Positions 22,331 to 34,884 are shown, numbered from the stretch's first letter. The stretch: 64,000 nt of DNA from Buddleja alternifolia (GCA_019426215.1 CM033401.1:22759134-22823133), one strand, 5' to 3'. Numbers and translations: made by a program. The notes: generated from the sequence alone by a model not told the origin.

Positions 22331-23114
22331 AATCTCTTCTCCAGTGGCCCAGTTCACCGCAGCATAAACATGTGTCCTATTTTCTAGCCCTCTTATTTCT
22401 CCTTCGTTGTGCCTTGTAGCAAGTCGTACTGGATGCTCTCTCCTCTAAATGGGCATTATTCCTTTTTCCATCAAATGTTTTAGGAAATGTAATAGCCATC
22501 GGATTGTTCCATTTGTCTGTCTTTATTTGTTTCTGAGCAACCTTGAGTTTTTCCAATAGCCCAACTAAAGATCCCTCAATGTCATTCATATCAAAATTTA
22601 TGACGAAATAATAGAACGAATCTGGGAGTGACTGTAGAATAAGATCGACTTGGAGATGCAGGTCCATGTAGAAGGTTAAAGATTTTAGTTTTTCTATCAT
22701 GATCATCATTTTGAAAACCTGCTCTCCAACATCTTCTCCTTCAGTCATTTTAGTTCGGAATAGATCCCTTGAAATAAAGTATCTGGCGGTCCTACCGCGT
22801 TCTCCGAACAATTCATCCAGATGAAGGACAATGTCTCTTGCATTATCCATCTTATCATGAGACCTTTGCAGCTCTATGCACATTGAGCTCAATATGTACA
22901 CTCTTGCTCTATGGTTGTCACAGCACCAAACCCAACGAGCTAGGCGAACTTCATCACCCTCATCTGGTCCAGGACTGGGAGGACGACCAATTTCCAATAC
23001 ATAGTCAATGGATTCACTGCTAAGGACCATCCTAAGCATAGTGAGCCATTCTATGTAATTTGGACCAGTGAGAATCGTATTTTCCATTAACTTCGACAGT
23101 GGTTTGGGAGACAT
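22330..23114 (-). pseudogene. copia gag with intact CCHC knuckle in a shifted frame
   Basis: ATG at 23114 opens a frame reading SKLMENTILTGPNYIEWLTM, then UBN2-type Gag words (ARDIVLHLDELFGERG, VFKMMIMIEKLKSLTFYMD, LILQSLPDSFYYFVINFDMN), to a stop at 22377. The zinc knuckle CLCCGELGHWRRDC (C-x2-C-x4-H-x4-C) is at about 22372-22330 in another frame, so a frameshift separates capsid and nucleocapsid parts. Upstream ATGs within 23115-23210 are in the leader. Otherwise Gag is nearly whole. Confidence 0.88.
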
Positions 23115-23210
23115 GGTTTTTGATTGAGAGAGATAAAACAAAATGACTGCAGAAAATAAGTCAGACTTAATTAGATTATTGAACAAAACTAAAACCAAGT
23201 TTAAAATCAA

Positions 23211-24219
23211 GGACTTCGACTTATAACTTGGCTTCCACTACATTTTTCGAAATTCCACACTCCCACTGTAAAATGACGGAAGCGATCGTTGATGAAAACT
23301 TCGTGGTGGGGATTGAGTTCTTTAATTAATATAATGGATGGCAACCCTTTAACGAAATTTGGTCCATTACTTAATTAAAGTGATGTCAAACATCAATCTA
23401 TCAAATAGACGGTTCAATCATATTTATCCCATAATCCACAAATACAGCAACCCTTTAATGATTTATTGGTAAAGTGGACTATCTAAGTTCATTCCCACTA
23501 ACTCCTCATAATCTAACATTTGAATTTCACCTTGCAACCCTTTAACGATATTTGGGGTGAAATATGTCTTGATTAAGGCATCCAATGCACTTAATAAAAT
23601 TTTAGAATTAAATTTGAGCCCCTTTTTATTTAAATCTGGGTCATCATTTTTTTGACCCACCCGGATAACTAAAATAGCCCAAACACCTATTTAATTAAAA
23701 TTTGGACCTTAGGAGAATATAACCCGACCCATTAGGGCTCGAGTCACGAAAACCCGGGCCCCGACACAGGTTCGTGCGCTGGGCGCATGGCACGGTGTAT
23801 GTCGTGCGCCTAGCGCACGGTTTAATCGTGCTTGGCCGGAAGCCCAGCAACAGGCCAGCCCCTCCGACCGGTGCCGTAAAATGGCATGGCATTGGGGGCC
23901 CACCCAGTGTGCGCAGTGCGCACGCTGTGTGCGCAACGGGAGGCCGAAAAGGCCTCCTATTGCGCACACAGCGTGCAGACTGCTCACGCTTTTTGCGTCG
24001 CGCTTGTCTTGTCTCGGGGTTATACTTCTCTGATTCTCATAAAATTTACATGCTCAGATTCGCAACGCATTAAAATACAACTATAATGAAGAAATTGCAG
24101 CGAGATTCAGAATATTTTCATATGAAAAACACGTTCAAAGTAGGCCTCAAAAATGCGAAAAAAACAGTCAATCACATAAGCAATTAAACACAGAATTCAG
24201 AGATTGACTCTGATACCAC
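23211..24219 (-). other. copia leader with primer site and strong hairpin
   Basis: About 1 kb between the 5' LTR and gag. The primer site TGGTATCAGAGTCAATC (24218-24202 on -) is complementary to the 3' part of initiator tRNA-Met, as usual for plant copia. A GC-rich island at 23770-23975 contrasts with the AT-rich surroundings and holds a nearly perfect 22 bp stem with a 5-base loop at 23924-23972. Short open frames across the island on both strands follow from its composition and are not supported as genes. Such leaders carry RNA packaging or dimer signals; that role here is inference. Confidence 0.75.
23924..23972. repeat. 22 bp inverted repeat in copia leader
   Basis: Arms 23924-23945 and 23951-23972, loop GAAAA. 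Arms begin GCTGTGTGCGCAA and differ at two positions. Adjacent at 23909-23923 is a second short palindrome GTGCGCAGTGCGCAC. Confidence 0.85.
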
Positions 24220-25110
24220 TGTTGGGAATTATACGAATAAAACGCAGCGAAAAGTAAATTTAATTCCCAAAACCCGAATCATCTCTAATCCTCGTGTTTA
24301 ATTGTGTATAGAAAAATTACCGTTCTCGCGTATGTTGATTTCTGAACGTGATCCTTTTCTCTAACGCCGAATTTGCCAACGTCTCTAATTCGTCAGGCCG
24401 GAATCAAAAACAAAAAACTCCTCCTTTCTTCCTTGTCAAAGACGGCTAGAGAGAAAGAGAGATGGGAGACTTTTTCTTGGAGAGAAAGTGATGTAAGTTG
24501 CCTTGTGTTATTTTTCACTTTGTGATATATTTATATCATTATGAAACAATAACACTAGCATGCAAGAGCCCTATTTAGGCATCTATTTGGCTGCCCCTTA
24601 GTGGGCTCGGAAGCCTTCGGGCTTTCGTCTTGCTTGCTAATTAATTAATCGGATAATTTATTTATCCAATAAATAAATTGATAATCCAATTAATTCAATT
24701 CCTAATTAATTTATAATTCAATTTCCCCAAGAAATTAGTTAACTCATTAATTTAATTAATTAATTAAATTATCCAATAATTAATTAATTAATTACGCCAT
24801 CCAATGCCGTGAATTTCTCTCAAGTCTTTTTCCCATGTTTTTCCTTTTGCACTTCCTTTAAGCGCGACTCTTTCGGTTCGTCTCAAAAGGCAATTGGGAG
24901 GAATCCAAAGGGGTGTGAGTGACATCTAGCCAGTCTCGTGGCTCACACCGTAACCCAATTGAGAACGAATGAATAGGATCCTTCCAAACCTTTACGCCAT
25001 GAATACCGTACGTGTATAAACCTTTTATTCTTATATCCCAGTGAAGTAAGAGTCATGGTTTAAAGTCAAACTCATATAACTTGACCATATGCCTAAGCTC
25101 ATAATAAGTC
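24220..25110 (-). repeat. copia 5' LTR, part next to the leader
   Basis: Aligns with 17640-18540 of the 3' LTR with scattered differences. Ends at AATAAGTC (25103-25110), where the SIRE-like LTR starts; AAGTC is the duplicated target. Confidence 0.92.
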
Positions 25111-26594
25111 TGTTAGGAAATTTCATGTTAGATGTTTTGATGATGACAAGATAGGATTCAATATTAGACCCCAAATAAAATGTAAATGTAAGTTTATGTT
25201 TTCCATAGATCATTGTTTAAGCATTTGAAAGTTTGTAATTTTGTTTAGGCTTGTAATTTTTATCTTTGTAGGTTTTAGACTAAGTATTAGATACTGAATC
25301 GCTAATAGAATTCTAGGTGAGTCTATTAGAGAAGAAGTTGAAGATCAGCGTCTGAAGTCAACCAGAGATGAAGATTTGTCTCTTAGCGTCCGTCAAACGC
25401 TAAAGGAATCTTTTTCAGGATTTATGGATCAAAGCGCTCAAAGCACTTAAGCGATCAATGACAAATTCACCTGGAATAAATCCTCAAGTCACGAAGGACT
25501 TGAATGCAATCATTCAACAGACATTTATTTCCAACGGGAAATAAATTCAAATGCATTAAATGCCTGATAAGAGCATTAAATGTGATAAGCTGCTGTGACC
25601 TGTGGACAAGCCACCTTTTTGACCAGACTGTCAGAACTTCAGAGTTCATAGATGCTACCATCCAATCGGTGCCAGCAGTATTTCAGGAATGTCAGGCTTT
25701 AGGTAGAATCACGCGCTGCGTGAAAGGCAAGCTCCTACATGTGTCCAACGGACAGATCCCAAGAATTGCCTATAAATACCTTACCTTTAGCAGACCCTAA
25801 AAAGAGTGGTACAAAAACATTTACAAGAGAAAATTACGTACACAAGAAAAAGCTTAGAATCTCCATAACCAAAAATTCCTTCAAGCTTTTTATCTACATT
25901 CCAGACAGTCACAAATATCTCAAACATCTTCCAAAGAAGAAACCTAAATTCCCATTGAGATATTCCAAGTTGTTTGATCTTCCCAAATACAAACAAACCC
26001 TTGTGACAAAAACCTCAACCTTTCATCTGAGTGAGAAAAATTGTTGAAACTCATTACAGGCAGTATTTTTGAGTGAGAGAAGCTTGTAGAAGACGATCTT
26101 CATTGGTGCTGAAATCTGTGTGATCAAGGAGCCTGAAATCATCTTCATTCTTTACTATCTTGTAGAAAATTCTGTGTGATTCTTTGATAATCATCTTAGT
26201 AATTTCCTCCAAGTGAAAAAGGAGAAGAAGGACGTAGCTGGGATTACATCACCCAGTGAACCTTACTAATTATTGTGTCATTTATATTTTATTGTCTTAC
26301 ATCCGTCATATTACATTATTCTGAAAGACAAGTAAAATTGCAAAGCGATTAAATTATCTAAAAGAACGCTAAAAATCATTTCCGCTGTGCTAACCCTGAT
26401 TAAGTGATCTAAGCGTTACCCTACTTTGGTAAATTGCTAAACTCACCAAGTCTAAGTTATCTTTACTGAATCGCCTAACCCAAGTGTTCAGATCTTTTGA
26501 AAAGTAATACGAAATTTGAAGTCTAAAAGACTTCAGGGTCTATTCAACCCCCCCCCTCCTTCTAAACCCTTTCGTATGCCACTTGGGACCATCA
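25111..26594 (+). repeat. Solo LTR of the SIRE-like copia
   Basis: 1484 bp starting TGTTAGGAAA and ending GGGACCATCA, flanked by AAGTC on both sides (25106-25110, 26595-26599). It matches the 3' LTR at 39454-40948. TATA box TATAAATACC is at 25771. A run of nine C is at 26548-26556. No internal sequence follows; the right flank is the host copia LTR tail, so the element has collapsed to one LTR here. Confidence 0.92.
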
Positions 26595-27298
26595 AAGTCA
26601 AGGTATTTAAATGTTTTGGCCAAAGACTTTCATCCTCACTTATTCATGATCGCATAGGATATTTTACTCATTCACTTATGAGAGAATAAATTCCATATTG
26701 CAAATCAGTTAACAATGCTACTTGCCCATCAAGTCGCACTTCGAGGTCGATTCCACCAACAGGTGATTTGAATCTAACTACTCTAATGACAGAATTAATG
26801 TCACAAGTACATCTTCAACTCGATTTCTCAGGTCAGAGGTTCACACTACTTATCAGTTTCATCATTGACTGTTAATGAGTTAATACCCATGTGATGAACT
26901 GATGCGAGCCGTGTTCAAACATATCAATCCAACTGACACGTCTATGATATAAGTTCCCACTACCATTTCCATTGTGTACGACTGACACTTTCTTTGTCGA
27001 AACTTACATCATACAAGTCTTTATTCACTATTGATGCCCAATCAATATTTCTTAGACTTGCGAACCCTTTTAGATGTCAATGGTCAAACCATTCTAGTGC
27101 CTTTCCTCCTATCCCATAGGAGGTAGAAGGTTCGCCTTGTCATCAAGGACTTTACGTTGTTTATTCACACCTTATAAATGCCTATAAGAAAACAACAATC
27201 AACTGCCTTATATTAATAGAAAAACCATAGTTTAGTTACAATGTTTATGCCCTATAAATCTATCCTCTTTATGGCATTCGAGGGCATATACTCTAATA
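26595..27298 (-). repeat. copia 5' LTR, outer part
   Basis: Continues the interrupted LTR after the AAGTC duplication and ends ACTCTAATA at 27298 (ACTCTAACA in the other copies). Compared with 18541-19248 it has a short deletion in the region of 26838-26848. It recurs at 40949-41663. Confidence 0.92.
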
Positions 27299-28548
27299 GC
27301 AGGTATATAAGAACTACTGGACATTGACTCAACTTCTTGTAATTGCTCTACTAGGTAAGAGAAAAAGAATCGACTTCCATATATTTAAGGGGTTAATCAA
27401 GCGTATGTTACTAGTGAGTTTAAATAGTTGATTTTATTATTTTTCATCGTTTATGTTTGGAATTGGTCGAGGTTTCTGAATTTTGAATTGCCTGGTGTTT
27501 ATTTATGTTTATGGGTGCTTAAAATAGATGAAAATATTTATACATGTGATTTGTCAGTTGTGTAATTGGTTACAAAATGTATATTACTCTAATTAAATTC
27601 ATACACTAGATAATTATTTAAAAAGGAAAAATTATGAATACACCAGATAGTGAATTAAATTAAATGGTCAAGAATTTATATGTTGTAATGTAGATTTAGC
27701 ACTTTTCTGTTCATCTACTTAAGTATTCTCTTTAAAAGCATACTGACAACAAGATATGTTATATGATTATATGATGTATGATTAGAGAGGCATATGATAA
27801 CTAATCACTAGTCACTATTCTGTTCTCACTTTACATATATACACAGGGATTATATATAATATATATATACACACTGAAACACACAAATAGATATGATTAA
27901 AAATATTTCTATGCAGAACAATTATCATGTCTCCAGATAGGAGTTGGATTAAGAATAGGGTATGTGGAACTGATATCACAGAAGAGTACCAAATAGGGGT
28001 TCAGAAATTCATAGAATTATGCCAACAATATCCACAATATATGGACCGAGGAAACATTCGATGTCCATGTTGTGATTGTAAGAGCCAAAACTTTATTCCA
28101 CCGGATACAGTCAACTTTCACCTTCATTGGAGAGGGTTTGAAATTGATTATATTAATTGGGTAAAGCAAGGGGAGATTTTTATGTCCTTGACATGTGTTT
28201 TTTAGGAATAGATAACTCTATTTAGATTGTTTGCTTGGAAGTGATCTGTATAAATAACTTTTATGGTATTGATATATTTCAAATAATAAATTTATGTCCT
28301 TGATATGTATTGCTTATGATTTTATAACTCTATCTTAATTCTAATTATTTTAATTATATTTGTCTTAAACTGTAGTCTAAAAAGAATGGTGGGAATCCGG
28401 TGCTTTTTTAAAAAGCTTTTGAGCAGTATCATAGGAGAAACAAAGGACAAGGACCTTTTGTGGACAAGAAGTTGAAGAATACATTGTTGAGTTTTTTCTA
28501 ATAATTACTTATTAATAGATGTTACTCCTTACAAGATATCAATTGTTA
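27299..28548 (+). mobile_element. CACTA transposon segment, first copy
   Basis: Starts with the GCAGG target copy, then sequence that recurs almost unchanged at 41664-42914. It carries the 92-codon transposase-associated frame (27927-28205) and the next partial exon near 28380-28495. It ends in a junction with SIRE-like LTR text inside the shared word ATTGnTAA (about 28541-28550), where the second copy instead continues into the CACTA 3' part. Confidence 0.85.
27927..28205 (+). pseudogene. CACTA transposase-associated domain (first copy)
   Basis: 92 codons reading DRSWIKNRVCGTDITEEY, GVQKFIELCQQYPQYMD, IRCPCCDCKSQNFIPPDTV, FHLHWRGFEIDYINWVKQGE. This matches the N-terminal transposase-associated domain of plant En/Spm (CACTA) proteins, with the C-P-C-x2-C and H-L-x-W-x-G-F landmarks. 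It is only the first module; the catalytic transposase is missing downstream. The stop at 28205 probably lies in a retained intron. The second copy is at 42292-42570. Confidence 0.85.
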
Positions 28549-28724
28549 AACTAACCAAGTCTAAGTTATCTTTACTGAAGCGCCTAACCCAAGCGCTCAG
28601 TCTTCCAAGCATTCAGAGCTTTTGAAAAGTAATACGAAATTTTTGAAGTCTAAAAGACTTCAGGGTCTATTCAACCCCCCCCCCCCCCTTTCTAGACCCT
28701 TTCGTATGCCACTTGGGACCATCA
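28549..28724 (+). repeat. Truncated 5' LTR of the SIRE-like element
   Basis: Only the last 176 bp or so remain, ending GGGACCATCA, joined to CACTA sequence on the left. It contains a 14-base C run at 28675-28688. Confidence 0.9.
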
Positions 28725-28726
28725 AG

Positions 28727-28744
28727 TGGTATCAGAGCGGTTGA
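28727..28744 (+). other. Primer-binding site, initiator tRNA-Met
   Basis: TGGTATCAGAGCGGTTGA, two bases after the LTR end, is the standard plant copia primer site complementary to the tRNA-iMet 3' end. Confidence 0.9.
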
Positions 28745-28856
28745 ATTAGAAGCCTAAGTGTTTCCGAGCATAACTGCTTGTTCAGATCCATTTGTTTTTG
28801 AACTTAGTCGCTTTAAATTTTCTCTTCAAAAACATCTCATTGTGGCTTTCAACAAA

Positions 28857-30835
28857 ATGCCTAAGTTGGTAGAATCAAATTATGATTCTTGGAAACTTAG
28901 AGCATTCGCTTACTTGTGCTCATGCGAAAGTGAAATGTGTGATGTAATTACAGGTGGTCCCATTCAGATTATGAAAGTTGTAACTCAAGCCCCTGGAGCA
29001 ACCGAGGCCACTCCAAATGGTTATGTCGAGAAACCTAAGTTAGAATGGACGCTTGAGGATCGAAAAAGAGCAAATCTAGATAATGTTGGACGAAGTGCAC
29101 TTTACTCAGCGTTAGGAGACAACGATGCATTGTTCAACAAGATCAAGCAATGTATGACTTCCAAAGAAATATGGGATAAGCTGGCTATAGTGTGTGAAGG
29201 ATCAGCACAAATGAAGGAGAATAAGCTTTCCATAGCCATGCAAAGATTTGAGCATTTCAAGATGCAGCCCAATGAGACGCTAGAACAATTGGACGCAAGG
29301 TTTACTTTGCTCGTTACAGAGTTAGCGTCATTAGACAAGGAAAAGCGGTTAGTGAGGTTAAAACTATGGAATCAAATGAAGAAAAGGAAATGGCTTTATT
29401 GGTCAAGAAATTCAAAAAAATTCTAAGATATGAAAAGAGAAATCCTATCGGACAAACGTCATTTCAGACTCCTCTCCCTGCTCCAGCGCCTCAGTATCAA
29501 GTGCCAGTGTACTCTGCACCTCAACCAGTAGCGCCAGTTCCATACCAAGCGCCTCCGTCCCCTACTCAAAATCTCTCAGCGCCAGTAGTCTCAAAGAGAT
29601 TATCCACTGAACAGAAAATGAAAACTAATTTGTGTTATAATTGCAGGAAACTAGGGCACTACCAGGTAAATTGCCCTTATCCAAATGTGTCAAAGCCCCC
29701 AAGGCAAGACTATGCGGATAGAAACCAATTCAGGAGCAACCTTCGCCAATAGGGATTGCTACCGGAATCTAAACCATTCTTCGCACCTGAAGAGGATTTG
29801 GAATCATCAGATGAAAGCAGTGATGATGAGCCTACAAGCGACTCAGCGTTGATTTGTCTTATGGCAAGAGATGATGAAGCGTCTGACAATTCGCTACAAG
29901 AGGTAACCAATGAATTATCAATTCCTCTTTCTTATGATGAATTACTTGACAAAGTCAAAGAATACTACAATGAATATCAAGAAGCTACCAAAATATATCA
30001 AAATGATCTCGATATTATCTCATCACTCACAAGAGATAAAGTGACGCTCAGAGCAGAGTTGCGAGTTCAGCAACAGTGCATTGAGAAGAACCAATCACTT
30101 GAGAGTGAAATTATTCAATTAAAAAATGATCTTGATATAATAGTCAAGAGAGAAGCTGATCTGATCGCTAGACTTGCCAAATCAGAGCAGCTCGTCTCAT
30201 CATTATCAAAAGCTTCTAGAAACTTGGATAATGTGACTGAGGTAACTAGATTATTTGGTGAAAAGACCGGTTTAGGATGCAATAAATTCGGTAAACAACC
30301 AAATAAATCTAATGTTACGGCAAACAACAAAGGAAAGGGTGTTCGCTTTGTTGAAGAAAGTTCACAAAGTCAAACGCTGAATGAACCAAGCAACAACGGT
30401 ACGAAGCCAAATGAGAAAGCCAAAGCTGACTCAGGCAAGGGTAAGACAAAGGCAAATGATTCACAAAGAAAGGTTCATCCAAACGCTCAAAAGGCTAAGG
30501 ATAAACCTAGCCACTGTGAATCAAGCGCTAAGCGTTAAGCACCAAAAGTGCAACCCAAGCCAGCGCCAAGGAAATACCAGCGTCCATATCCAAGACAATC
30601 AAGATCATATTATCGATACTATGATGATTATGACTATGACTATGATTATGACTACAATTATAATCGAGGATATTATTACACACCCAAAAAGCACACACAA
30701 CACGATGTGAAACCCAAGAAGGCCAGTATTCCTAAAACGAAGACTAGGCAAATATGGGTTCCTAAAGTTCTAATTCAAACCGAAGTTACTAACGCTGAAG
30801 AACCCAAAATAACATGGGTACCTAAGAAGAATTAG
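28857..30835 (+). pseudogene. SIRE-like gag, broken
   Basis: ATG 28857 is preferred because the Gag homology starts there (MPKLVESNYDSWKLRAFAYL); the longer opening at 28758 has only a GTG. UBN2-type words follow (SKEIWDKLAIVCEGSAQMKE, MQRFEHFKMQPNETLEQLD). A frameshift and apparent deletion lie near 29340-29400. The CCHC knuckle CYNCRKLGHYQVNC is at about 29630-29675. Two in-frame stops (29750 TAG, 30536 TAA) interrupt the C-terminal part, which is charged, has a coiled-coil-like stretch (about 29930-30180), Lys/Ser-rich text, and a Tyr/Asp repeat (30600-30680). The C-terminal word IWVPKV precedes the pol frame, as in SIRE Gags. Confidence 0.85.
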
Positions 30836-30848
30836 AATTATCCTTTAA

Positions 30849-33800
30849 ATGCAGGTACCTAGAGCCAGCACCGATACTTCAGTTTGGTACATTGATAGTG
30901 GATCGTCAAGACACATGACTGGTTCCAAAAATCTTCTAGTCAACTATCAAGCTACCAACGGTCCTCAAGTTATATTCAGTGATAACTCCAAAGGTAAAAC
31001 CAAAGGTATAGGTATCATGCATAGGGGGAACATCATGATCAGTGATGTATATTACGTTGAGGGTCTTAAGCATAACCTACTAAGCATTAGTCAATTTTGT
31101 GATAAAGGCTTTGAAATAAAATTCTCAAGCGACTTCTGCTACGTTAACGACGCTAAGACTAAGTCTACTAAATTAAGAGGAAAAAGAACAAACAATGTGT
31201 ATTTAGTAGATTGGGATTCTACATCTGATAACAATCCCACATGCTTTGTTGCTACAAGTCAAAATGAATTGGGTTGGTTATGGCATAGAAAAATGAATCA
31301 CCTCAACTTCAAGGCAATCTCTCAGTTAATATCGCTAAATCTTGTAGAAGGATTACCTAAGGGTTCCTTTCAGAAAAATCGCTTATGTGATGCATGCCAA
31401 ATGGGTAAACAAGTTAAATCATCTTTTAAAAAGAAACCATGTCTATCTATTTCTAGAGTTCTTGAACTATTGCATCTAGATTTGTTTGGCCCTATTCAAA
31501 TCATGAGTGTTAGTGGTAAAAAGTACTCGCTAGTAATAGTTGATGATTTCTCTCGCTATACATGGGTAGAATTTCTAGCGACCAAAGATGAAACTAGTGT
31601 CAAGCTCACAGCGCTAATTTGTCAAATGCAAAATTCGAAAGATCTAAGGGTGACGAGAATGAGAAGCGATAGAGGAACTGAATTTACTAACCAATTTGTT
31701 AAGAAGTTTTGTACAGATTTAGGAATACTTCATGAGTATTCTGCTCCTAGAACACCTCAACAGAATGGAGTTGCCGAGCGACAGAATAGAACGCTTAAAG
31801 AAGCCGCAAGGACGATGTTAGCAGAGTCCAAGCTGCCTCAAAGGTTTTGGGCCGAAGCCATCAACACCGCTTGCTACACTCAGAACCGGTGTATGATCAA
31901 CAAACAACATGGGAAGACTCCATATGAGTTGTGGAAGGGACGTAAGCCTAACGTTTCATATTTTCATGTTTTTGGTTCAAAATGTTTCATTCATAGCAAT
32001 GGATCCCAAAGCCTAAAGACATTTGATCCTAAAGCGGATGAGGGAATCTTTCTAGGATATGCCAAAAATGGAAAGAGCTTTCGTATCCTAAATAAGATCA
32101 AATCAAAGGTTGAAGAATCCATTCATGTTGTGTTTGATGATGCTAACCAAGAACCAAGTAAGGTTAATCCTGATGATGTAGGAATTGAAGATCTCACCCA
32201 ACAAGCGTCACAAATCAATCTTGGTGATGATAGTGATGACGAAGATGATGAGATTAGTGTACCTCTTCCTAAGGATACTCGTGAGGTTAACAATAATGAT
32301 AATGTCAGAATTGCTGATGATCATGAAGAGAATGATCATCAAGAGCAGATTGGAATTATGAATGATGCAGCGTCTACGCAAGAGACAAATGAGAATCAAG
32401 CGATTGATAATCAAGAGTCTCTCAACTCGTTTCAACCAGACGGCAAATGGCTTAAAGACCATCCACCAGAGCTAGTGATTGGAGATATTGAAGCACCTGT
32501 TAGAACTAGGTCCGCTACAATTAATGAGGCCATGTTCGCAAGCTTCCTATCTCAAATGGAACCAAAGAAAGTGGATGAAGCGCTTAGTGATTCAAGTTGG
32601 GTAGAAGCAATGCAAGAAGAGTTTAACCAATTTGAGAGAAGCAAGGTTTAGACACTAGTACCAAGACCAACTCACCAAGGAGTTATTGGGACTAGATGAG
32701 TTTTTAGGAACAAGATGGATGAAGATGGCATTGTTATAAGAAACAAAGCCAGATTAGTCGTTCAGGGTTATTGTCAAGAAGAGGGAATTGATTTTGATGA
32801 AACATATGCCCCAGTAGCCCATCTTGAAGCGATTAGGATGTTCCTAGCATTTGCCGCATTCAACAAGTTCACAGTATACCAAATAGACGTAAAGAGTGCT
32901 TTCCTGAATGGTAAACTCCAAGAAGAAGTATATGTGGAGCAACCTCCAGGATTCATCAACAACCATGGCAAAAGTATGGTCTACAAATTGGATAAGGCAC
33001 TTTATGGCCTTAAACAAGCACCAAGAGCATGCTATGACACTCTCTCTATCTTCCTTATTGGTAAAAGTTTTTCAAAAGGCAGCGATGATACAACGTTATT
33101 TAAAATTACCCATAATGAAGATATTCTCTTAGTCCAAATTTATGTTGATGATATTATATTTGGTTCTACAAATAAGCGATTGTGTGAGAAATTTTCGAAA
33201 ATGATGCAAGATCAATTTGAAATGAGCATGATGGGTGAATTAACTTTCTTCTTAGGATTACAAGTTAAACAACTCACTACTGGAATATTTATAAACCAAG
33301 CTAAATATACTAGAGATATGATTAAGAAATTTGGTATGGAAAATGCATCATCTTCAAAAATTTCAATGAGCCAAACGCTTAAGTTAGATAAAGATGAAAG
33401 TGGGAAGAAAATCGATATCACTAACTATAGAGGTATCATTGGATCACTTCTTTATCTTACCGCTAGTAGACCTGATATTATGTTTTCGGTATGCATGTGT
33501 GCACGATTTCAATTTGATCCTAGAGAATCACACTTAAATGCTACCAAGAGAATCCTTAAATACCTAAAAGGCACACAAAATGTGGGCTTATGGTATCCAC
33601 AGGACTCTCCTTTTGAACTAATTGGTTATTCAGACGCAGATTTTGCAGGATGCAAAATAGATAGAAAAAGTACTAGTGGTACATGTCAATTTCTAGGTGA
33701 TAGACTAGCTTTGTGGCATAGTAAGAAACAACAATCCATAGCGACTTCCACCGCTGAGGCAGAGTATGTAGCCGCTGGAAGCTGTTGTGCACAAATCCTT

Positions 33801-34088
33801 TGGATGAGGCAACAATTTAGAGATTATGGAACAATCCTAGGTCCTACCCCAATCCATTGTGATAACCAAAGCGCTTTAGCTATGACCCAAAATCCTGTCC
33901 TTCATTCTAGAACCAAACACATTGACATTAGATACCATTTCTTGCGTGACCATGTTCAAAAGAAAGATATCTCCATGCATTTCATTGGAACTGACAAACA
34001 ATTGGCAGATATCTTCACCAAAGCACTCAACGAACAACGCTTTCTCACTCTGAGAAGTGAATTAGGTATGATTGACTTAAACGCTTAA
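30849..34088 (+). pseudogene. SIRE-like pol, one frame with two nonsense codons
   Basis: One frame from ATG 30849 to TAA 34088 with TAG at 32649 and TGA near 32697, both where TGG (Trp) is expected. Domains: protease YIDSGSSRHMTG (residue 16); gag_pre-integrs WHRKMNHLNF (about 145); integrase with Asp in LHLDLFGPI (about 209), Asp in RSDRGTEF (about 275) and Glu in GVAERQNRTLKEA (about 311); an acidic linker; RVT_2 with [29 protein letters not shown] and catalytic [12 protein letters not shown] (33135-33175); RNase H with [37 protein letters not shown] and [16 protein letters not shown]. All catalytic residues are present. Only the stops, which separate integrase from RT, break it. Confidence 0.93.
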
Positions 34089-34884
34089 ATCATAAAACAT
34101 CATATTTATAGGCACAAAATCTAGGGGGAATCCACCTTTGTTTATGTCTAAAGAGTTTATCAAAAATCTCAAAAATAGTCATCAATTTTAGGGGGAACTT
34201 TAAAATTGTACTTATCTCAATATATCAAACGACTGCGATCAAAAATGACTTTTAAAATCCTAAGCATTGATCACTAGCGCTTATCTTTTATAAATCCAAG
34301 CGATTGATATTTTTCTATTCTTTTATGAAAAAGACTTCAGCGTTGAAAGAATTCCCACTTCAACGCTAAGTAACTCTCTTTCAAAAAATTCATGCATAGT
34401 TTTCATCGCTAAAGGAAATGTGTGGATAAGTCCAAAAGATCAGATTTGATAACTACCCACACGTGCCTATCAAATCAAACGGATGGTTATGATCCCTATC
34501 TAAACCTAGGCAGTTCAGTAATTGCATGAGTCTGAGTATGTGTCAGTGCACTATCAGGCGCGTGTATTTCACGCTGAAAATTTCAAATTTTCTCAAACGT
34601 TTTCAAAAAGTAACTACGGACACGAAAAATATTATAGTACCCTATTTTACCGCACTTTTTGACATCCGAAGTTATGTGTACACGGTTCAGATTCCTTCTT
34701 TCATTAAACTTCTATACACGTGTCATTCATCTACCATCTGAGAATTTAATTTTGCCTCATATTTAAACCTTTCAAAAACTTTACGGTAAACCTTTATCAC
34801 TTCCAAATTCTTCTACTGTAAAAGTTATTTCTCTCTAAAGGCAAGAACTTCTCCCATTCCTTCAAAAGCTTCCATCTTTCAGCA
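34089..34884 (+). other. Spacer between pol and the 3' frame
   Basis: About 800 bp with no supported frame. Contains AGGGGGAA-type purine runs (34122-34130, 34190-34197), possibly internal polypurine tracts. The stretch 34750-34884 is pyrimidine-rich and leads into the ATG at 34885, so it could serve as the leader of a subgenomic or spliced message. That is inference. Confidence 0.5.

Larger units (their letters stand above)
17640..27298 (-). mobile_element. Ty1/copia retrotransposon with LTR insertion
   Basis: On the - strand: 5' LTR 27298-24220 (interrupted at 25110/26595), primer site just below 24219, gag 23114-22330, decayed protease, integrase, RT, RNase H to 19264, polypurine tract, 3' LTR 19248-17640. 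The target duplication is GCAGG: 17635-17639 and 27299-27303. LTR ends are TGTTAGAG...CCCAACA. Order PR-INT-RT-RH marks copia. Frameshifts and the loss of the protease active site make it non-autonomous. A SIRE-like LTR sits in its 5' LTR with target duplication AAGTC. Confidence 0.93.
25111..28548 (+). repeat. Segmental duplication, left copy
   Basis: The order SIRE-like LTR, copia LTR tail, CACTA segment is repeated at 39454-42914 with the same junctions and very few differences (for example 27678 T/G, 26801 A/G). Sharing of three unrelated pieces with identical borders means one duplication and not independent insertions. Confidence 0.9.

Noticed and set aside
23695..24086. Several Cys/Arg/Gly-rich frames on both strands
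   Set aside because: They arise from the GC island in the copia leader and conflict with one another.
25504..26047. Frames of 98-102 codons in SIRE-like LTRs (also 39841-40137)
   Set aside because: They lie in LTR sequence upstream of or around the TATA box, and the frames are not conserved beyond what recent copying explains.
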